The translations under genes were made by a program, and so were the position numbers. A model generated the notes under the pieces. That model made no database searches. It was not told where the DNA came from and saw only the letters and a list, made by a program, of their open reading frames with translations. 47,860 nucleotides of DNA, from assembly GCA_000437275.1 (NCBI GenBank), contig FR899666.1, positions 1 to 47,860 of the forward strand. The letters run 5' to 3'. Every line of letters begins with the position of its first letter. The first letter of the stretch is position 1. Positions 1-10,300 of this stretch are shown here, piece after piece. The DNA is from Clostridium sp. CAG:411 (GTDB taxonomy: Bacteria > Bacillota > Clostridia > Lachnospirales > Lachnospiraceae).

Positions 1-108
1 AGTAGAGAGGCATTGGAATTATTCTAAAACATCTTATATATTTCTATAATATTCATTGTCTTAAATCTGAATCTTACATTTTATTGTAGGAATTGTGTAT
101 GTATTAGG

Positions 109-122
109 TATGCATGTGCATA
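109..122. promoter_or_regulatory. Inverted repeat upstream of the biosynthetic operon, possible operator
   Basis: The perfect inverted repeat TATGCA-TG-TGCATA lies in the 253-bp leader of the operon. I see no gene between 1 and 253. A weak promoter-like pair, TTGTGA at 160-165 and TATTTA at 183-188 with a 17-bp spacer, lies downstream, so a protein bound to the repeat would sit just upstream of that promoter. Both assignments come from sequence appearance only, and short AT-rich palindromes are common by chance at this base composition. Confidence 0.25.
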
Positions 123-253
123 TATGTATTTTCTTTATGAAACTTCCAGATGAAAATATTTGTGATATTTGGCTAAAAATTATATTTAGATGCTTTGAAG
201 GTGAGAGTTCTAAAAGATTATTTAATTAAAAGGATTGAGAGAGGTAGAACAAG

Positions 254-505
254 ATGAAAAGTAGTGTGGAACGTATTATTGATATTATTAGAGATGAATT
301 GGTTTTGGAATTAGATGCAAATATGAAGATTACACCGGATATGGAACTTGCAGCAGATTTGCATGTAGATTCTTTAAATATGGTATTAATTATTGGAAGA
401 ATTGAGGAAGAATTTGAAGTGGAAATTGAATATGAAGAAATTGCGGATATTCGTACAATCTATGATATTGATGAAAAAATTAAGGAATTACAACAAAAAA
501 ATTAA
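254..505 (+). CDS. Discrete acyl carrier protein
   Basis: This 83-residue protein has the size and helical pattern of a type II acyl carrier protein. The phosphopantetheine attachment serine is Ser40 in the motif HVDSLN, followed by the acidic recognition helix typical of ACPs (IEEEFEVEIEYEE). It would carry acyl intermediates as thioesters in the cytoplasm. A GAGAGAGG ribosome site precedes the ATG at 254. It is the first gene of the operon, 26 bp ahead of a discrete ketosynthase, so the two probably work together on a starter or priming step. The ATTDSLD-like motif of primary fatty acid ACPs is not present, so I favour a pathway-dedicated ACP over a second housekeeping AcpP. Confidence 0.88.
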   Translation: MKSSVERIIDIIRDELVLELDANMKITPDMELAADLHVDSLNMVLIIGRIEEEFEVEIEYEEIADIRTIYDIDEKIKELQQKN

Positions 506-531
506 ATGCTTAATTATATGAGGAGATAAAT

Positions 532-1743
532 ATGAAAAAAAGAGTAGTAATTACAGGAATGGCACCTATTTGTTCGTTAGGAACAAATCATGAAGAAATG
601 TTTAAAAATTTATGTGAAAAGAAGCAAATAAAAGAGTTAATTCCTAAAGATACACCCGCAAGAAAAAAATTAAGAACAAAGTATTATGTTCCGTATCCTG
701 TTTTCGAAGAAGAACGTTTTGCGGAACAGCTAAAATATGTAAAAGCAAGGGGATCAAAAAGTTCCTATTTAGCGGCAGCAGCAGCTTTGTTAGCATTGGA
801 AGATGCAAAAATAAAACAGCCGGATGAGGATACAAGGGTATATGTAGGAGTTGGTGCGCCTAATATGGCTGAATTATATGATCAAGTGGTAGGATTTAAA
901 GAAAATATGAAAATGAATATAAATGCCATTCCTTTATCAATGCAAAGTTCTGTTGCGGCATGGATTTCTATTATTTTAGGTTTACATGGTAAAAGTATGA
1001 CTATTAGCATGGCTTGCGCATCTGGCACAGAGGCTATAGGTGCAGGGTATGAGAGTATTTTAGAAGGAAAGTGTAAACTGGCATTATGCGGAGGCAGTGA
1101 TTATTTATCAGATCCTAATCTTACGTTATTAAAGGGATTTGAATATTTGAAGGCAGTGTCTAATGCGGAAGATGGAATCCCACGAAATTTTTCTGAAGAG
1201 AGAAAGGGATTTTTATTTAGTGAAGGTGCTGCGGCAATTCTTGTTTTAGAAGAATTAGAACATGCTTTAGAAAGAAATGCTACTATTTATGCAGAGGTCA
1301 CTGGTTTTGAAAGTTCAAGTGATGGATTTAATATTATTTCAATGTATCCAGATGGTAGAGTCATAAAGAAAATGCTAGAGAAGTTAATTAAAAATAAGAA
1401 AATTGACTACTATAATGCACATGGAACTGCTACTAAGTTAAATGATGGAATGGAAGAATGTGTAATTAAAGAGTTATTTGGTGGCATAGAGACGCAGCCT
1501 GCTATTAGTGCAACGAAAGGCTTAGTAGGTCATACATTAGGAGCAAGTGGTGCAATTGAAGCTATTGTGTGTGCAGATGCAATTTGTCATAATAAAGTTC
1601 ATGCAAACTCATGCGGAACAATTATAAAAGATTTGAATATAACGGAAGAAGCTAGAGATTATAAAATTGATACTGCTATTTCTGCTTCTTATGGATTTGG
1701 AGGACACAATGCAGCAATTATGATAGAACGATTTTATAAGTAG
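532..1743 (+). CDS. Discrete beta-ketoacyl-ACP synthase, FabF-like
   Basis: This 403-residue protein matches FabF/KASII in length and motifs. The catalytic triad looks intact: Cys162 in MACASGTEA, His297 in NAHGTATK and His334 in GLVGHTLGASGA, with the conserved Lys329 just before the last motif. It should condense an acyl thioester with a malonyl-type thioester on an ACP. An AGGAGAT ribosome site precedes the ATG. It stands between the discrete ACP (254) and a discrete carrier protein (1757). Because both other ketosynthases of the operon are embedded in multidomain proteins, this one probably acts in trans, for example on a starter unit or on an extra elongation. It could also be a fatty acid enzyme recruited to the operon. 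The family is certain; the role is inferred. Confidence 0.9.
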   Translation: MKKRVVITGMAPICSLGTNHEEMFKNLCEKKQIKELIPKDTPARKKLRTKYYVPYPVFEEERFAEQLKYVKARGSKSSYLAAAAALLALEDAKIKQPDEDTRVYVGVGAPNMAELYDQVVGFKENMKMNINAIPLSMQSSVAAWISIILGLHGKSMTISMACASGTEAIGAGYESILEGKCKLALCGGSDYLSDPNLTLLKGFEYLKAVSNAEDGIPRNFSEERKGFLFSEGAAAILVLEELEHALERNATIYAEVTGFESSSDGFNIISMYPDGRVIKKMLEKLIKNKKIDYYNAHGTATKLNDGMEECVIKELFGGIETQPAISATKGLVGHTLGASGAIEAIVCADAICHNKVHANSCGTIIKDLNITEEARDYKIDTAISASYGFGGHNAAIMIERFYK

Positions 1744-1756
1744 GAGATATATAGAA

Positions 1757-2038
1757 ATGACAAATAGAGAGAAGATTAGAGGAGTATGGGAAGAAGTCTT
1801 AGAAAACAAAGAATTTGATGATGAGGATAATATTATGGATATAGGAGGAACTTCATTATGTATTTATAAGATTAGTCGTATATTACAAGAACGATATGCT
1901 TTGGAAATATCACCTATGGATATCTTGATGTTTCCAAGTGTGTTGGCAATGAATTCTTTTTTTGAAGAAGATAAGAGAAACCAAGAAGCAAAGATTGAGA
2001 CAATTCGACCAATAAGGCGCAGTGTAAGAAGAAAATGA
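1757..2038 (+). CDS. Discrete carrier protein (PCP-like) with basic C-terminal tail
   Basis: This 93-residue protein is a carrier domain. The phosphopantetheine site is Ser33 in DIGGTSL, which resembles the GGxS motif of peptidyl carrier proteins more than the DSL of the operon's first ACP. The rest follows the carrier fold through ISPMDILMFPSV. The last 25 or so residues form a basic tail (RPIRRSVRRK). The carrier at the C-terminus of the 15311 protein also ends in a basic tail, so the two may dock on similar acidic partners. The gene starts 13 bp after the ketosynthase gene and ends 10 bp before the membrane protein gene. With no adenylation domain attached, it must be loaded in trans. Confidence 0.82.
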   Translation: MTNREKIRGVWEEVLENKEFDDEDNIMDIGGTSLCIYKISRILQERYALEISPMDILMFPSVLAMNSFFEEDKRNQEAKIETIRPIRRSVRRK

Positions 2039-2048
2039 GAGAGAGTAT

Positions 2049-4340
2049 ATGGAAATAGTACAAAAAAAAAGAAAGAAAAATATAGGACAATATATAACAA
2101 TATTTTTTGCTATATTCATAACAAGTATGTTATTTGCTGGTTTTTTAAACACAGCATATTTAGAGAAAAAAGCAGTTACAGAGTATTATGAGCAGTATAA
2201 TCTTCCAGATATATGGATGATGTATAGAAGTGTTTCTGCAGATGATTTGAAGCAGATTAAGGATTCGAAAGGAGTGGAGCATGCACAGGCAAGATATGTG
2301 TATGAATTTTCAACACAAAATAAAACACAAAAATTTGCGACTATATTAGCAATGAGTTACAAATCAGGAGATCAACAGAGCATACCATATATGGTAAAGG
2401 GGCAGTTGCCTAAAAATAGGGATGAAATAGTATTAGATTGTGAGTATGCAAAGCAGAATAAAATTTCAGTTGGGAAATATATTCTATTAAAATTAAAAGG
2501 GAAAACGATACAAGTGAAGGTGACAGGATACATGGAAAGTGTAGAGTATCCTGCAAAAATACCAGATTCGTGTTCTGATATACCAGATCCTGAGATTTAC
2601 GGAATTGCGTATTTAAATGAGAATACATTTAGAGAAGAATATGGAACTACGGTAGAAAAAAATCAAATTATAGTTAAAGTAAATAATGCTTCACAAGCAG
2701 GGCAAATTGCATCTAAACTCAAGGAAAGAAAAAATAGCAATAGTTTTTTGTATAGCTTGACTAGAAACGAAAATGCAGGGTACAATTTGTTGACTTCTTC
2801 TTATGAAACTAATAAAGGGTATGCTTGGTTAAGTTTGATTATATTCGTTCCTATATCTGTGTTATTGTTTATTAGTACAACAAAAGATTTGTGGATGACA
2901 TATTATAAAAGGAAACCGATTGTATCAATATTGCTTAGTATTGTATTGATGGCGGCTGGTGCTGGTAGTTGTTTTGGGGAGTATATAGTTTCAAAGGTAA
3001 TGATTTATGCACTTGAAAAACAGGTGGATATTGGAAATATAGAAATATCTATAACTTGCAAATATATTTTACTTACAGTGGTTCTTATGCTGGTTTTAAC
3101 CTTAATAATTGCACTTGTCAATTGCAGAAATACTCATAGAAGGGACGAAACATGTTATAAGAAATTTGAACTATTGGAAAATAAGCATATAGTTATGAAG
3201 CATATATGTTTAAGTAAAGCAATAAATATTTCTATTGTAGTAGGAATAGCAGTAGGAATAGCTGTCATGATGACTGGTGTGGGTTTATATCAGTCTGTAG
3301 AATTATTACAGCAATTACAGTATAAACAAATACTTAAAGCGGATGTGATTGTTGAAATGAATACAGAAACAATACAGAAAAATGGCAGTATGAAACAAAC
3401 AAATTTGTTAAAGAGTCCAATATTTAGTAATACACTTAGTGCATGCTACACGAAAATAAAAGTTCAAATACAAAATAAAAAAAATAGCATAGTTCTTGGT
3501 GATTTGATAGCATTTACATCGGAAGAAGATCGAATAAAGTTGTATGGAATTTTGAATGAGAAAAATCAACCACTACAAGTTGAACAAGGAGGTGTTGTGA
3601 TATCAAAGACACTATCAAACACTTTTGGTTTGAAACAAGGAGATACTATATCTTTTGAAAGCGTAGATGCAAATTTTGAAAAGAAAGTGATTACAGCACA
3701 GATTACAGGAGTTTCAAATCAATATTATTCGCAGGAGATATATTGCACACAAGACTTTTTAAGTAAGCAGGGATTTACGCCTTGTGCAGCAAACAGATAT
3801 GTAAAGCTTCAAAATGATAACGTGTCATTAAATGAATTTCAGAAACTTTTGCAAGATAATATAGAAGTGAAAAATGTAAAGTTTGTAAAACGAATTGCAG
3901 AAAATATGGATACATATTGCAAAGATACCGTTTATGATGTGTATTGTTTTGGAATTTTTGGTCTAATTATAATACTTGCTGTGATTGTGTCTACATCAAA
4001 TATAAAATATTTGGAACGAAGAAAACAGATACAAGGTCGAAAAAAGGATAGATATGGCTTAAAAAAAATTGTAGAAATTTATACAAAGGAAAATATTATG
4101 ATGTGTATTTTAGGAGCTATTGTTGGCGTTCCACTTGGTATAGCTGTCTTACAACTAATGCTTGGAGCACATGAGGTCGGTTCAAATATGTTTCCTGTTC
4201 CTAATTACACGTACAATGCAGTAGGATCATTTGTTGTTGCTAGTATTTTTTCATGGATATGTAGTTATATTGTATGGTATTGGATTTTAATGAAGAAAGA
4301 GAATGACTATATAAAAAATGATAGAGAGGAAAAACAATGA
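2049..4340 (+). CDS. FtsX-like ABC permease with degenerate coupling regions
   Basis: This 763-residue integral membrane protein has one N-terminal membrane helix, a large extracytoplasmic domain, clustered helices at about 255-360, a helix near 392-412, a second extracytoplasmic domain, and three C-terminal helices. That is the two-FtsX-domain layout, and it is paralogous to the permease at 33368 (compare NIGQYITIFF with NKGQFITIFL). The ATPase-coupling segment QIGTMNALGVS of that paralogue has no counterpart after helix 2 here, and the second one (FGTLKVLGMS) is reduced to a basic stretch near IQGRKKDRYG. No ATPase is adjacent; the nearest is at 32670. It may be a transporter subunit, an immunity protein or a membrane anchor. 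A run of nine A at 2062-2070 lies just inside the start. The stop overlaps the next gene by 4 bp. Confidence 0.8.
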   Translation: MEIVQKKRKKNIGQYITIFFAIFITSMLFAGFLNTAYLEKKAVTEYYEQYNLPDIWMMYRSVSADDLKQIKDSKGVEHAQARYVYEFSTQNKTQKFATILAMSYKSGDQQSIPYMVKGQLPKNRDEIVLDCEYAKQNKISVGKYILLKLKGKTIQVKVTGYMESVEYPAKIPDSCSDIPDPEIYGIAYLNENTFREEYGTTVEKNQIIVKVNNASQAGQIASKLKERKNSNSFLYSLTRNENAGYNLLTSSYETNKGYAWLSLIIFVPISVLLFISTTKDLWMTYYKRKPIVSILLSIVLMAAGAGSCFGEYIVSKVMIYALEKQVDIGNIEISITCKYILLTVVLMLVLTLIIALVNCRNTHRRDETCYKKFELLENKHIVMKHICLSKAINISIVVGIAVGIAVMMTGVGLYQSVELLQQLQYKQILKADVIVEMNTETIQKNGSMKQTNLLKSPIFSNTLSACYTKIKVQIQNKKNSIVLGDLIAFTSEEDRIKLYGILNEKNQPLQVEQGGVVISKTLSNTFGLKQGDTISFESVDANFEKKVITAQITGVSNQYYSQEIYCTQDFLSKQGFTPCAANRYVKLQNDNVSLNEFQKLLQDNIEVKNVKFVKRIAENMDTYCKDTVYDVYCFGIFGLIIILAVIVSTSNIKYLERRKQIQGRKKDRYGLKKIVEIYTKENIMMCILGAIVGVPLGIAVLQLMLGAHEVGSNMFPVPNYTYNAVGSFVVASIFSWICSYIVWYWILMKKENDYIKNDREEKQ

Positions 4341-7300
4341 TAGATATAAGTACACCATATGTAAAATTTCAAAAAAAAATAACCAAGGATGGATATAAAT
4401 TAATCTGTATTCCATATGCAGGGGGAGGCGCAAGCTTTTATAATGGCTGGCAAAAGTATTTTCAAAATATTGAAGTAATTCCTATTCAACTTCCAGGAAG
4501 AGAAAACAGAATGGGTGAAGAGTTTTTACTTGATTGTAAAGAGATTGCACACAAAATTGTGGAGGAAATTGCACCATATTTAGATAATGAAAATTTTTCT
4601 ATCTTTGGACATAGTATGGGTGGAATTATTGCGTTTGAAACAGCAAAATTGTTTGAAAAGCTAGGTGTAAAACCAGATGTATGTTTCATTTCATCTACTT
4701 CGCTTACAGATAAGGGAGATTTTATTCCGTCAAGAGAATTAGATGATCAACAATTTTTTAGACGTGTGTCAGACTTTGGAGGAATTGATGAGAACAGTGA
4801 AATATTGAAATATCCAGAATTTCAATCTGTCTTTTTGAAAATATTACGGGCAGATTTTGAAGTTATTGAAAGTTATCATAACGACCAAGTAAAACTACAG
4901 TGTCCAATTGTAGCTTATTGTGGGGATGAAGATCCAATGGAAAACATTGCACAGATGGAAAGTTGGAGTAAATATACTAGTAGTGTGGTTTACAAAGAAT
5001 ATGAAGGTGGACATTTCTATTTGGTGGATCATTGCCAACAGGTATGTAAAAATATAGAAAATAATATTATTCAGGTAAAAGAAAAAAAGAGGTATGAGAA
5101 AATGAATAAGAACATGACAATTCAACATGGGGAGAAAATATATACTGCAAATGAGTTTTATAAAATGGTTAGTGGATATATAGCAGAATACAGTTCTTAT
5201 GGAAGTGGTACTAGAGTTTTTATTAATTTGAAGAATCCGGTAGAATATATGGCAGCAACAATAGCAATGTTTAACTTGGATTTTGATGTTAGCCTAGACA
5301 AACAAATGGCTGAGATCGTAATTGAAACGGAGGTACGTAATACAAATATAGAGCAGCTAAGGATAGGAAAATGGAAAGGTTCTGTTGTAATTTCAAATCA
5401 GAAAATACGAATAGAAAATTTAAAAAAATGGTTTGAATTTCAAAAGAAGGTAGTGAAAAATGTGCAAAAGGTTTCCATAACTGCTTCAACAGAGTTTATG
5501 CAGTCAATGCTTTGGATGTTGGCGATAGACATGGATGTGAATATATTTATTTGCGAAGAGTTGACATTTCAAGATGCAACCTTGTGTATGTTAAATGATT
5601 TGAAAAATTTAGAACAGAAGGTTGAAAGTGGGCAATATCTTATTACAGCAGGCTGTGATGCTTTAGATTTTGATATGTTGAGAAAAAAAATAAAAACTAC
5701 AACTAGATGGATTAACTATTATGGATTTCCGTTTTTGTCGTGTGTTTCTTATTCAAAAAAAAGATTTTTGCATGGAAAAGAAGGATATTTTCATCAATTG
5801 AAGCCGATTTCTGAGACACAGATTATGGTAGTTAATAAAGAAAAAGTACTTCAGCCAATTAATGTTTCAGGAAGACTGTTGCAGAAGATAGAAAATTGGG
5901 AAAGTGAATTGGATGTATGCGCCACTATATCAGATGAAAATTGTATATTGGTGGAAAAATTAGGAGAGTCCCTTTATTACATTGATGGCAAATGGATGGA
6001 TCCTAAAAGTGTGTACGAGATGTTTATGAATCTGGATTTTATATACGATGCATATATAACAGAAAAGTGTTTTTATTATACATTATCAGAGCCTTATAGT
6101 AGTTTTGAAGTGAAACAGCAGATAAAAAAACAATTGGGAGATATAGTAGAACAATTTGAATTTATAGAACTACCTTTCATACCTAAGTTAAAGGATGGTC
6201 AGGTTGATAGTAAAAAAATAGAAAAATTTATTGGAAAAACAAGAGAAGAAATAAAATGCTTGGAAAAAGCGCTTGTAGAAAAAGAAGTATATATTGATTT
6301 AACTTATGAGAATATAGGGCAAAGTATTGCGGAAAATAAAAAAATATTTGAAAAAGAGGAAGTAAATGACCAACAGGAACTGAGTGCAGAAACAGCATTT
6401 TTATCTATGCCACAATTTGATGAAAGTCTTAGAAAATTTAATAATATGTCACAAATGATAGAAATTCGTGGACAGTCTAAGCAGGAGATTTTGTATATTA
6501 ATATAGATGGCGAAGAACGTCAAACCTATCAGGAATTATATAAAGCTAGTAGAAGAGTTGCAAGTGGGCTACAAAGGTATGGAGTTAAAGCGGGGGATAT
6601 TATTATTTTTCAGAATGAAAATAATAGAGAATATTTGACATGTTTTTGGGCGTGCATACTAATTGGAGCAGTAGTTGCACCGTTGGGTGTATTGGATGAT
6701 TACGGAACAAGAAATATTAATAATGAAAAACTAAAAAATATTTGCGAAATGATTCCAGATTATTATATTCTAGCGTCTGACAAAGTGGGGAAAAAATTAG
6801 AGAATCTAATAGAAAAAAACAGATTAATTACTTATAGTGAAGTATCAGCCTTTGAGGATACTGGATTTGATAATTATATTTGGGAAGAGGACCAGACAGC
6901 TATGATGTTATTTACATCAGGAAGTACTGGTATTCCTAAAGGTGTATGTTTATCGCAGAAAAATGTATTTGCAAGAACTATTAGTGAAGTACAACGTTAT
7001 GATATGGATGAAACATTGGTTGATATGAACTGGATGACACTTACACATGCTGCTGGAATTATATGGTCACATATTCGTGATGTTTATTTAAATGCTTTTC
7101 AAATTCAAGTAATGTCGGAAGTGGTTTTAAATGAACCAATTAAGTTTCTTGATATTATAAATAAATATAGGGTAACAACTACATGGACACCTAATTTTGA
7201 ATTTACGTTGATTAGAGATCAATATGATGAGAGCGAACAACATATGTGGGATTTGTCTTGTATCAAGCATGTATTTGTTGGTGGAGAAGCAAATGTTAGT

Positions 7301-10300
7301 AAAGATCTTCGTGGATTTATACAAATTGGAATGCGTTATGGAATGGATGAACATGTAGTTATTCCAGCTTTTGGTATGGCAGAAACATCTTCGGCTTTTA
7401 TGTATTATGATAAGTTTTCTTTGAAAAATTCAAGTGATGAAGATAGATTTGTTCCAATTGGTTCTCCTAATTATGGACATATCGTTCGTATAACAGATGA
7501 AAAAGGAAATATTATGAAAAAAGGACAGATTGGAAGGATTGAATGTAGTGGAGGGGTTGTTACAAAAGGTTATTATAAGAATGAGAAAGCAAATAAAGAA
7601 TCATTTACTGAAGATGGTTTTCTTATTACTGGGGATATAGGATATATTAAAGATGATTCTGTTGTACTTACAGGAAGATTGAAGGAAGTCATTATTATTA
7701 ATGGATTAAATTATTATGTACAGGACATAGAGACAATAGTGAATGAGATTGAAGGGGTAATTCCGTCTTATACGATAGCTAGTTCTGTAAAAAATAAGGC
7801 AGGAACAGAAGATATTTTATTACTATTCTCTCCAACAGATGAGAGTGTTTTTAATGAAGATGAGCGACTTCGTGAGATAACAAATCAGGTTAGAAAAGAG
7901 ATTTTGAATAAAAGTGGTTTGTATGTAAAATATGTGATACCTGAATTAAAAGAACAATCTATGAGGACAGAAATTGGTAAAAAACAGAGAAGTAAATATA
8001 GAAATCTATTTTACCAAGGAAGATATGATTCTATATTACAAAGAATAGGGACATTAAAAGATGATAATTATATTATGCAGGAAGTTTGGAAAGAGGAAAT
8101 TTATCAGGGAAATAGTACAGTTGCCAAGATAGAAAAAGAAGAACAGGATATTGTATTTTTAGATGGAAATACAATAATTGATTTATATCCATTGAAACAA
8201 TGTACTGCTAATTTGGAAGAGTTTCTCGATGGTTTATATGAAAGGTGTCGTTTATGGAATCGCCTTCCAGATTATAATAAGATAATAGTTCCAACTATAC
8301 ATGCAATTTTTCTGAAAGGTGATCAAGAATTTAATAGTCAGATGTCATTGGTATATGGATTATTACAAAGTTGTCAACAGGAACACCCGGAAAAAAAATA
8401 TGTGCAGGTCGATATGGATGTGTATGATCAGCAAAATTTATTAAGAGAGGCAAAAAGAAACAATAAACAGGGTGTTTGTGTATATCGACAGGGAAGAAGA
8501 TATATGAAAGAGTTTCAGACTATTACAAAGGATTTTTCGGAAGGGAAAAAAGTAGATTTGCAAAAGAAAAATGTCCTTGTTGTAGGAGGAATGGGCGGTA
8601 TTGGAAAAATTTTATGTGAACATTTAGGGAAAAAATATAACTGTACACTTTTAATAGTAGGACGAAGTAATTTAGATGCAGAAAATAAAGAATGGATTAG
8701 TAAAATAAATAATTTAGGAATTACAGTAGAATATACGCAGGCAGATGCAACAAAAGAAACAGAAATTTTACAAGCAATGCAGTGTTTTCAGGAAAAAACA
8801 GGAAATAAAATAGATTTGATTTTTAATTTAGCGGGACAACTTGGTGACAAGAACCAAAAAGAGTTTTGGAATGATAAGTTGGCTAGGACAATTGATTATG
8901 AGAAAAAGGGCAGTTTTTTACAGACGATTACATCAAAGTTTGTAACGACGCAGACGCTAAAAAAGGTGGCTGAGCAAGAAGGAAATATTGCTTTGATACT
9001 TTTTGGATCTGTTAATGGAATACTTGGTGGATATGGATTAGGTGCATATTCTGCAGCAAATGGATTTCAAAATCAATATACAAATTACATAAATCAAGTT
9101 ACGAAAATTCCTGTGTATTGTTTGAATTGGAGCGGGTGGTATAAAACTGGATTGAGTAAGGACATTCCAGAGGTAATGGTAAAGCTTTCACAGAAGAGTG
9201 GTTTCCAATTTGCAAATGAAGAAGATAATTTATTATATTTTGACATGGTTTTTGAAAATGGGATTCAAAATGTAATATTGGGTCTAGAAAGAAACTTTGA
9301 AAAGAATAAGTGTATGACAAATGATTTATATAAGCCACTGATTAGCATTTATAGTGCAGCAGATATTGATGAAATTAGAGAAATTGTTTCCAAAGAACAA
9401 TTGAGGAATAATGTGAGATATATTCAGTTAGACCATATTCCATATAATTCAGTAAATGCTAAAGATGTGGATATAAAACAGATTAGAAAAAAGGAAAGTA
9501 TAGAAAAAGAAAATAGTGAGTTATTAACAGAAAATCAGAGAAAAATGATGGAAATCTGGAAATCGGTGCTTCATCTTAATCAGATTAGTCTTGATGATGA
9601 CTTTTTTGAACTAGGCGGAAATTCTTTATTAATTACAAAATTGGTATATGAAATAGAAAAATCATTTGGAAGCAAGATAAATATGCAGGATATTCTGGTA
9701 AAAGGAACAATTCGGGAATTGGTAAGTGCTTTCGAGGGTGTTGTAGTTACTAAAGAAGAAATGATGAAAAAAAATGAAAAAATTATAGAGGAGGATATAA
9801 AAATAGATTTTAATATAAAACAATTGCTTGCAAAGACGGAAGTAAGCAAACAAAATGCTATTTTTATCACTGGGGCGGCTGGTTTTATTGGCTCTTTTAT
9901 TATGAATGAAATTGTTAAAAATTATCCAAATCATGATATATATTGTGTGGTAAGAAAACGTGATGGAGTGGATACAAAGAGAAGGTTTGAAGCGGTATTA
10001 GAGAAATATCAGCATAATGAAGCAAGACAATCCCCAAAAATATATGTAATAGAAGGGGATATTTCGGAACCGCAATTTGGAATGAGGCAAGAAATGTATG
10101 ACAAATTGTGTAAAGAAGTAGGAATAGTATACCATTGTGCAGCTAAAGTAAATTTTGCAGAAAATTATGCGGGGCACAGAAAAGACAATATTGTAGCAAC
10201 AAAGAGAATTTTAGAATTTTGTTGTACAAAAGTAAAAAAAGAATTAAATTATATTTCTTCTGGAGCCGTTTTCGGAAATGTAAATGGAGAAGATACACCG

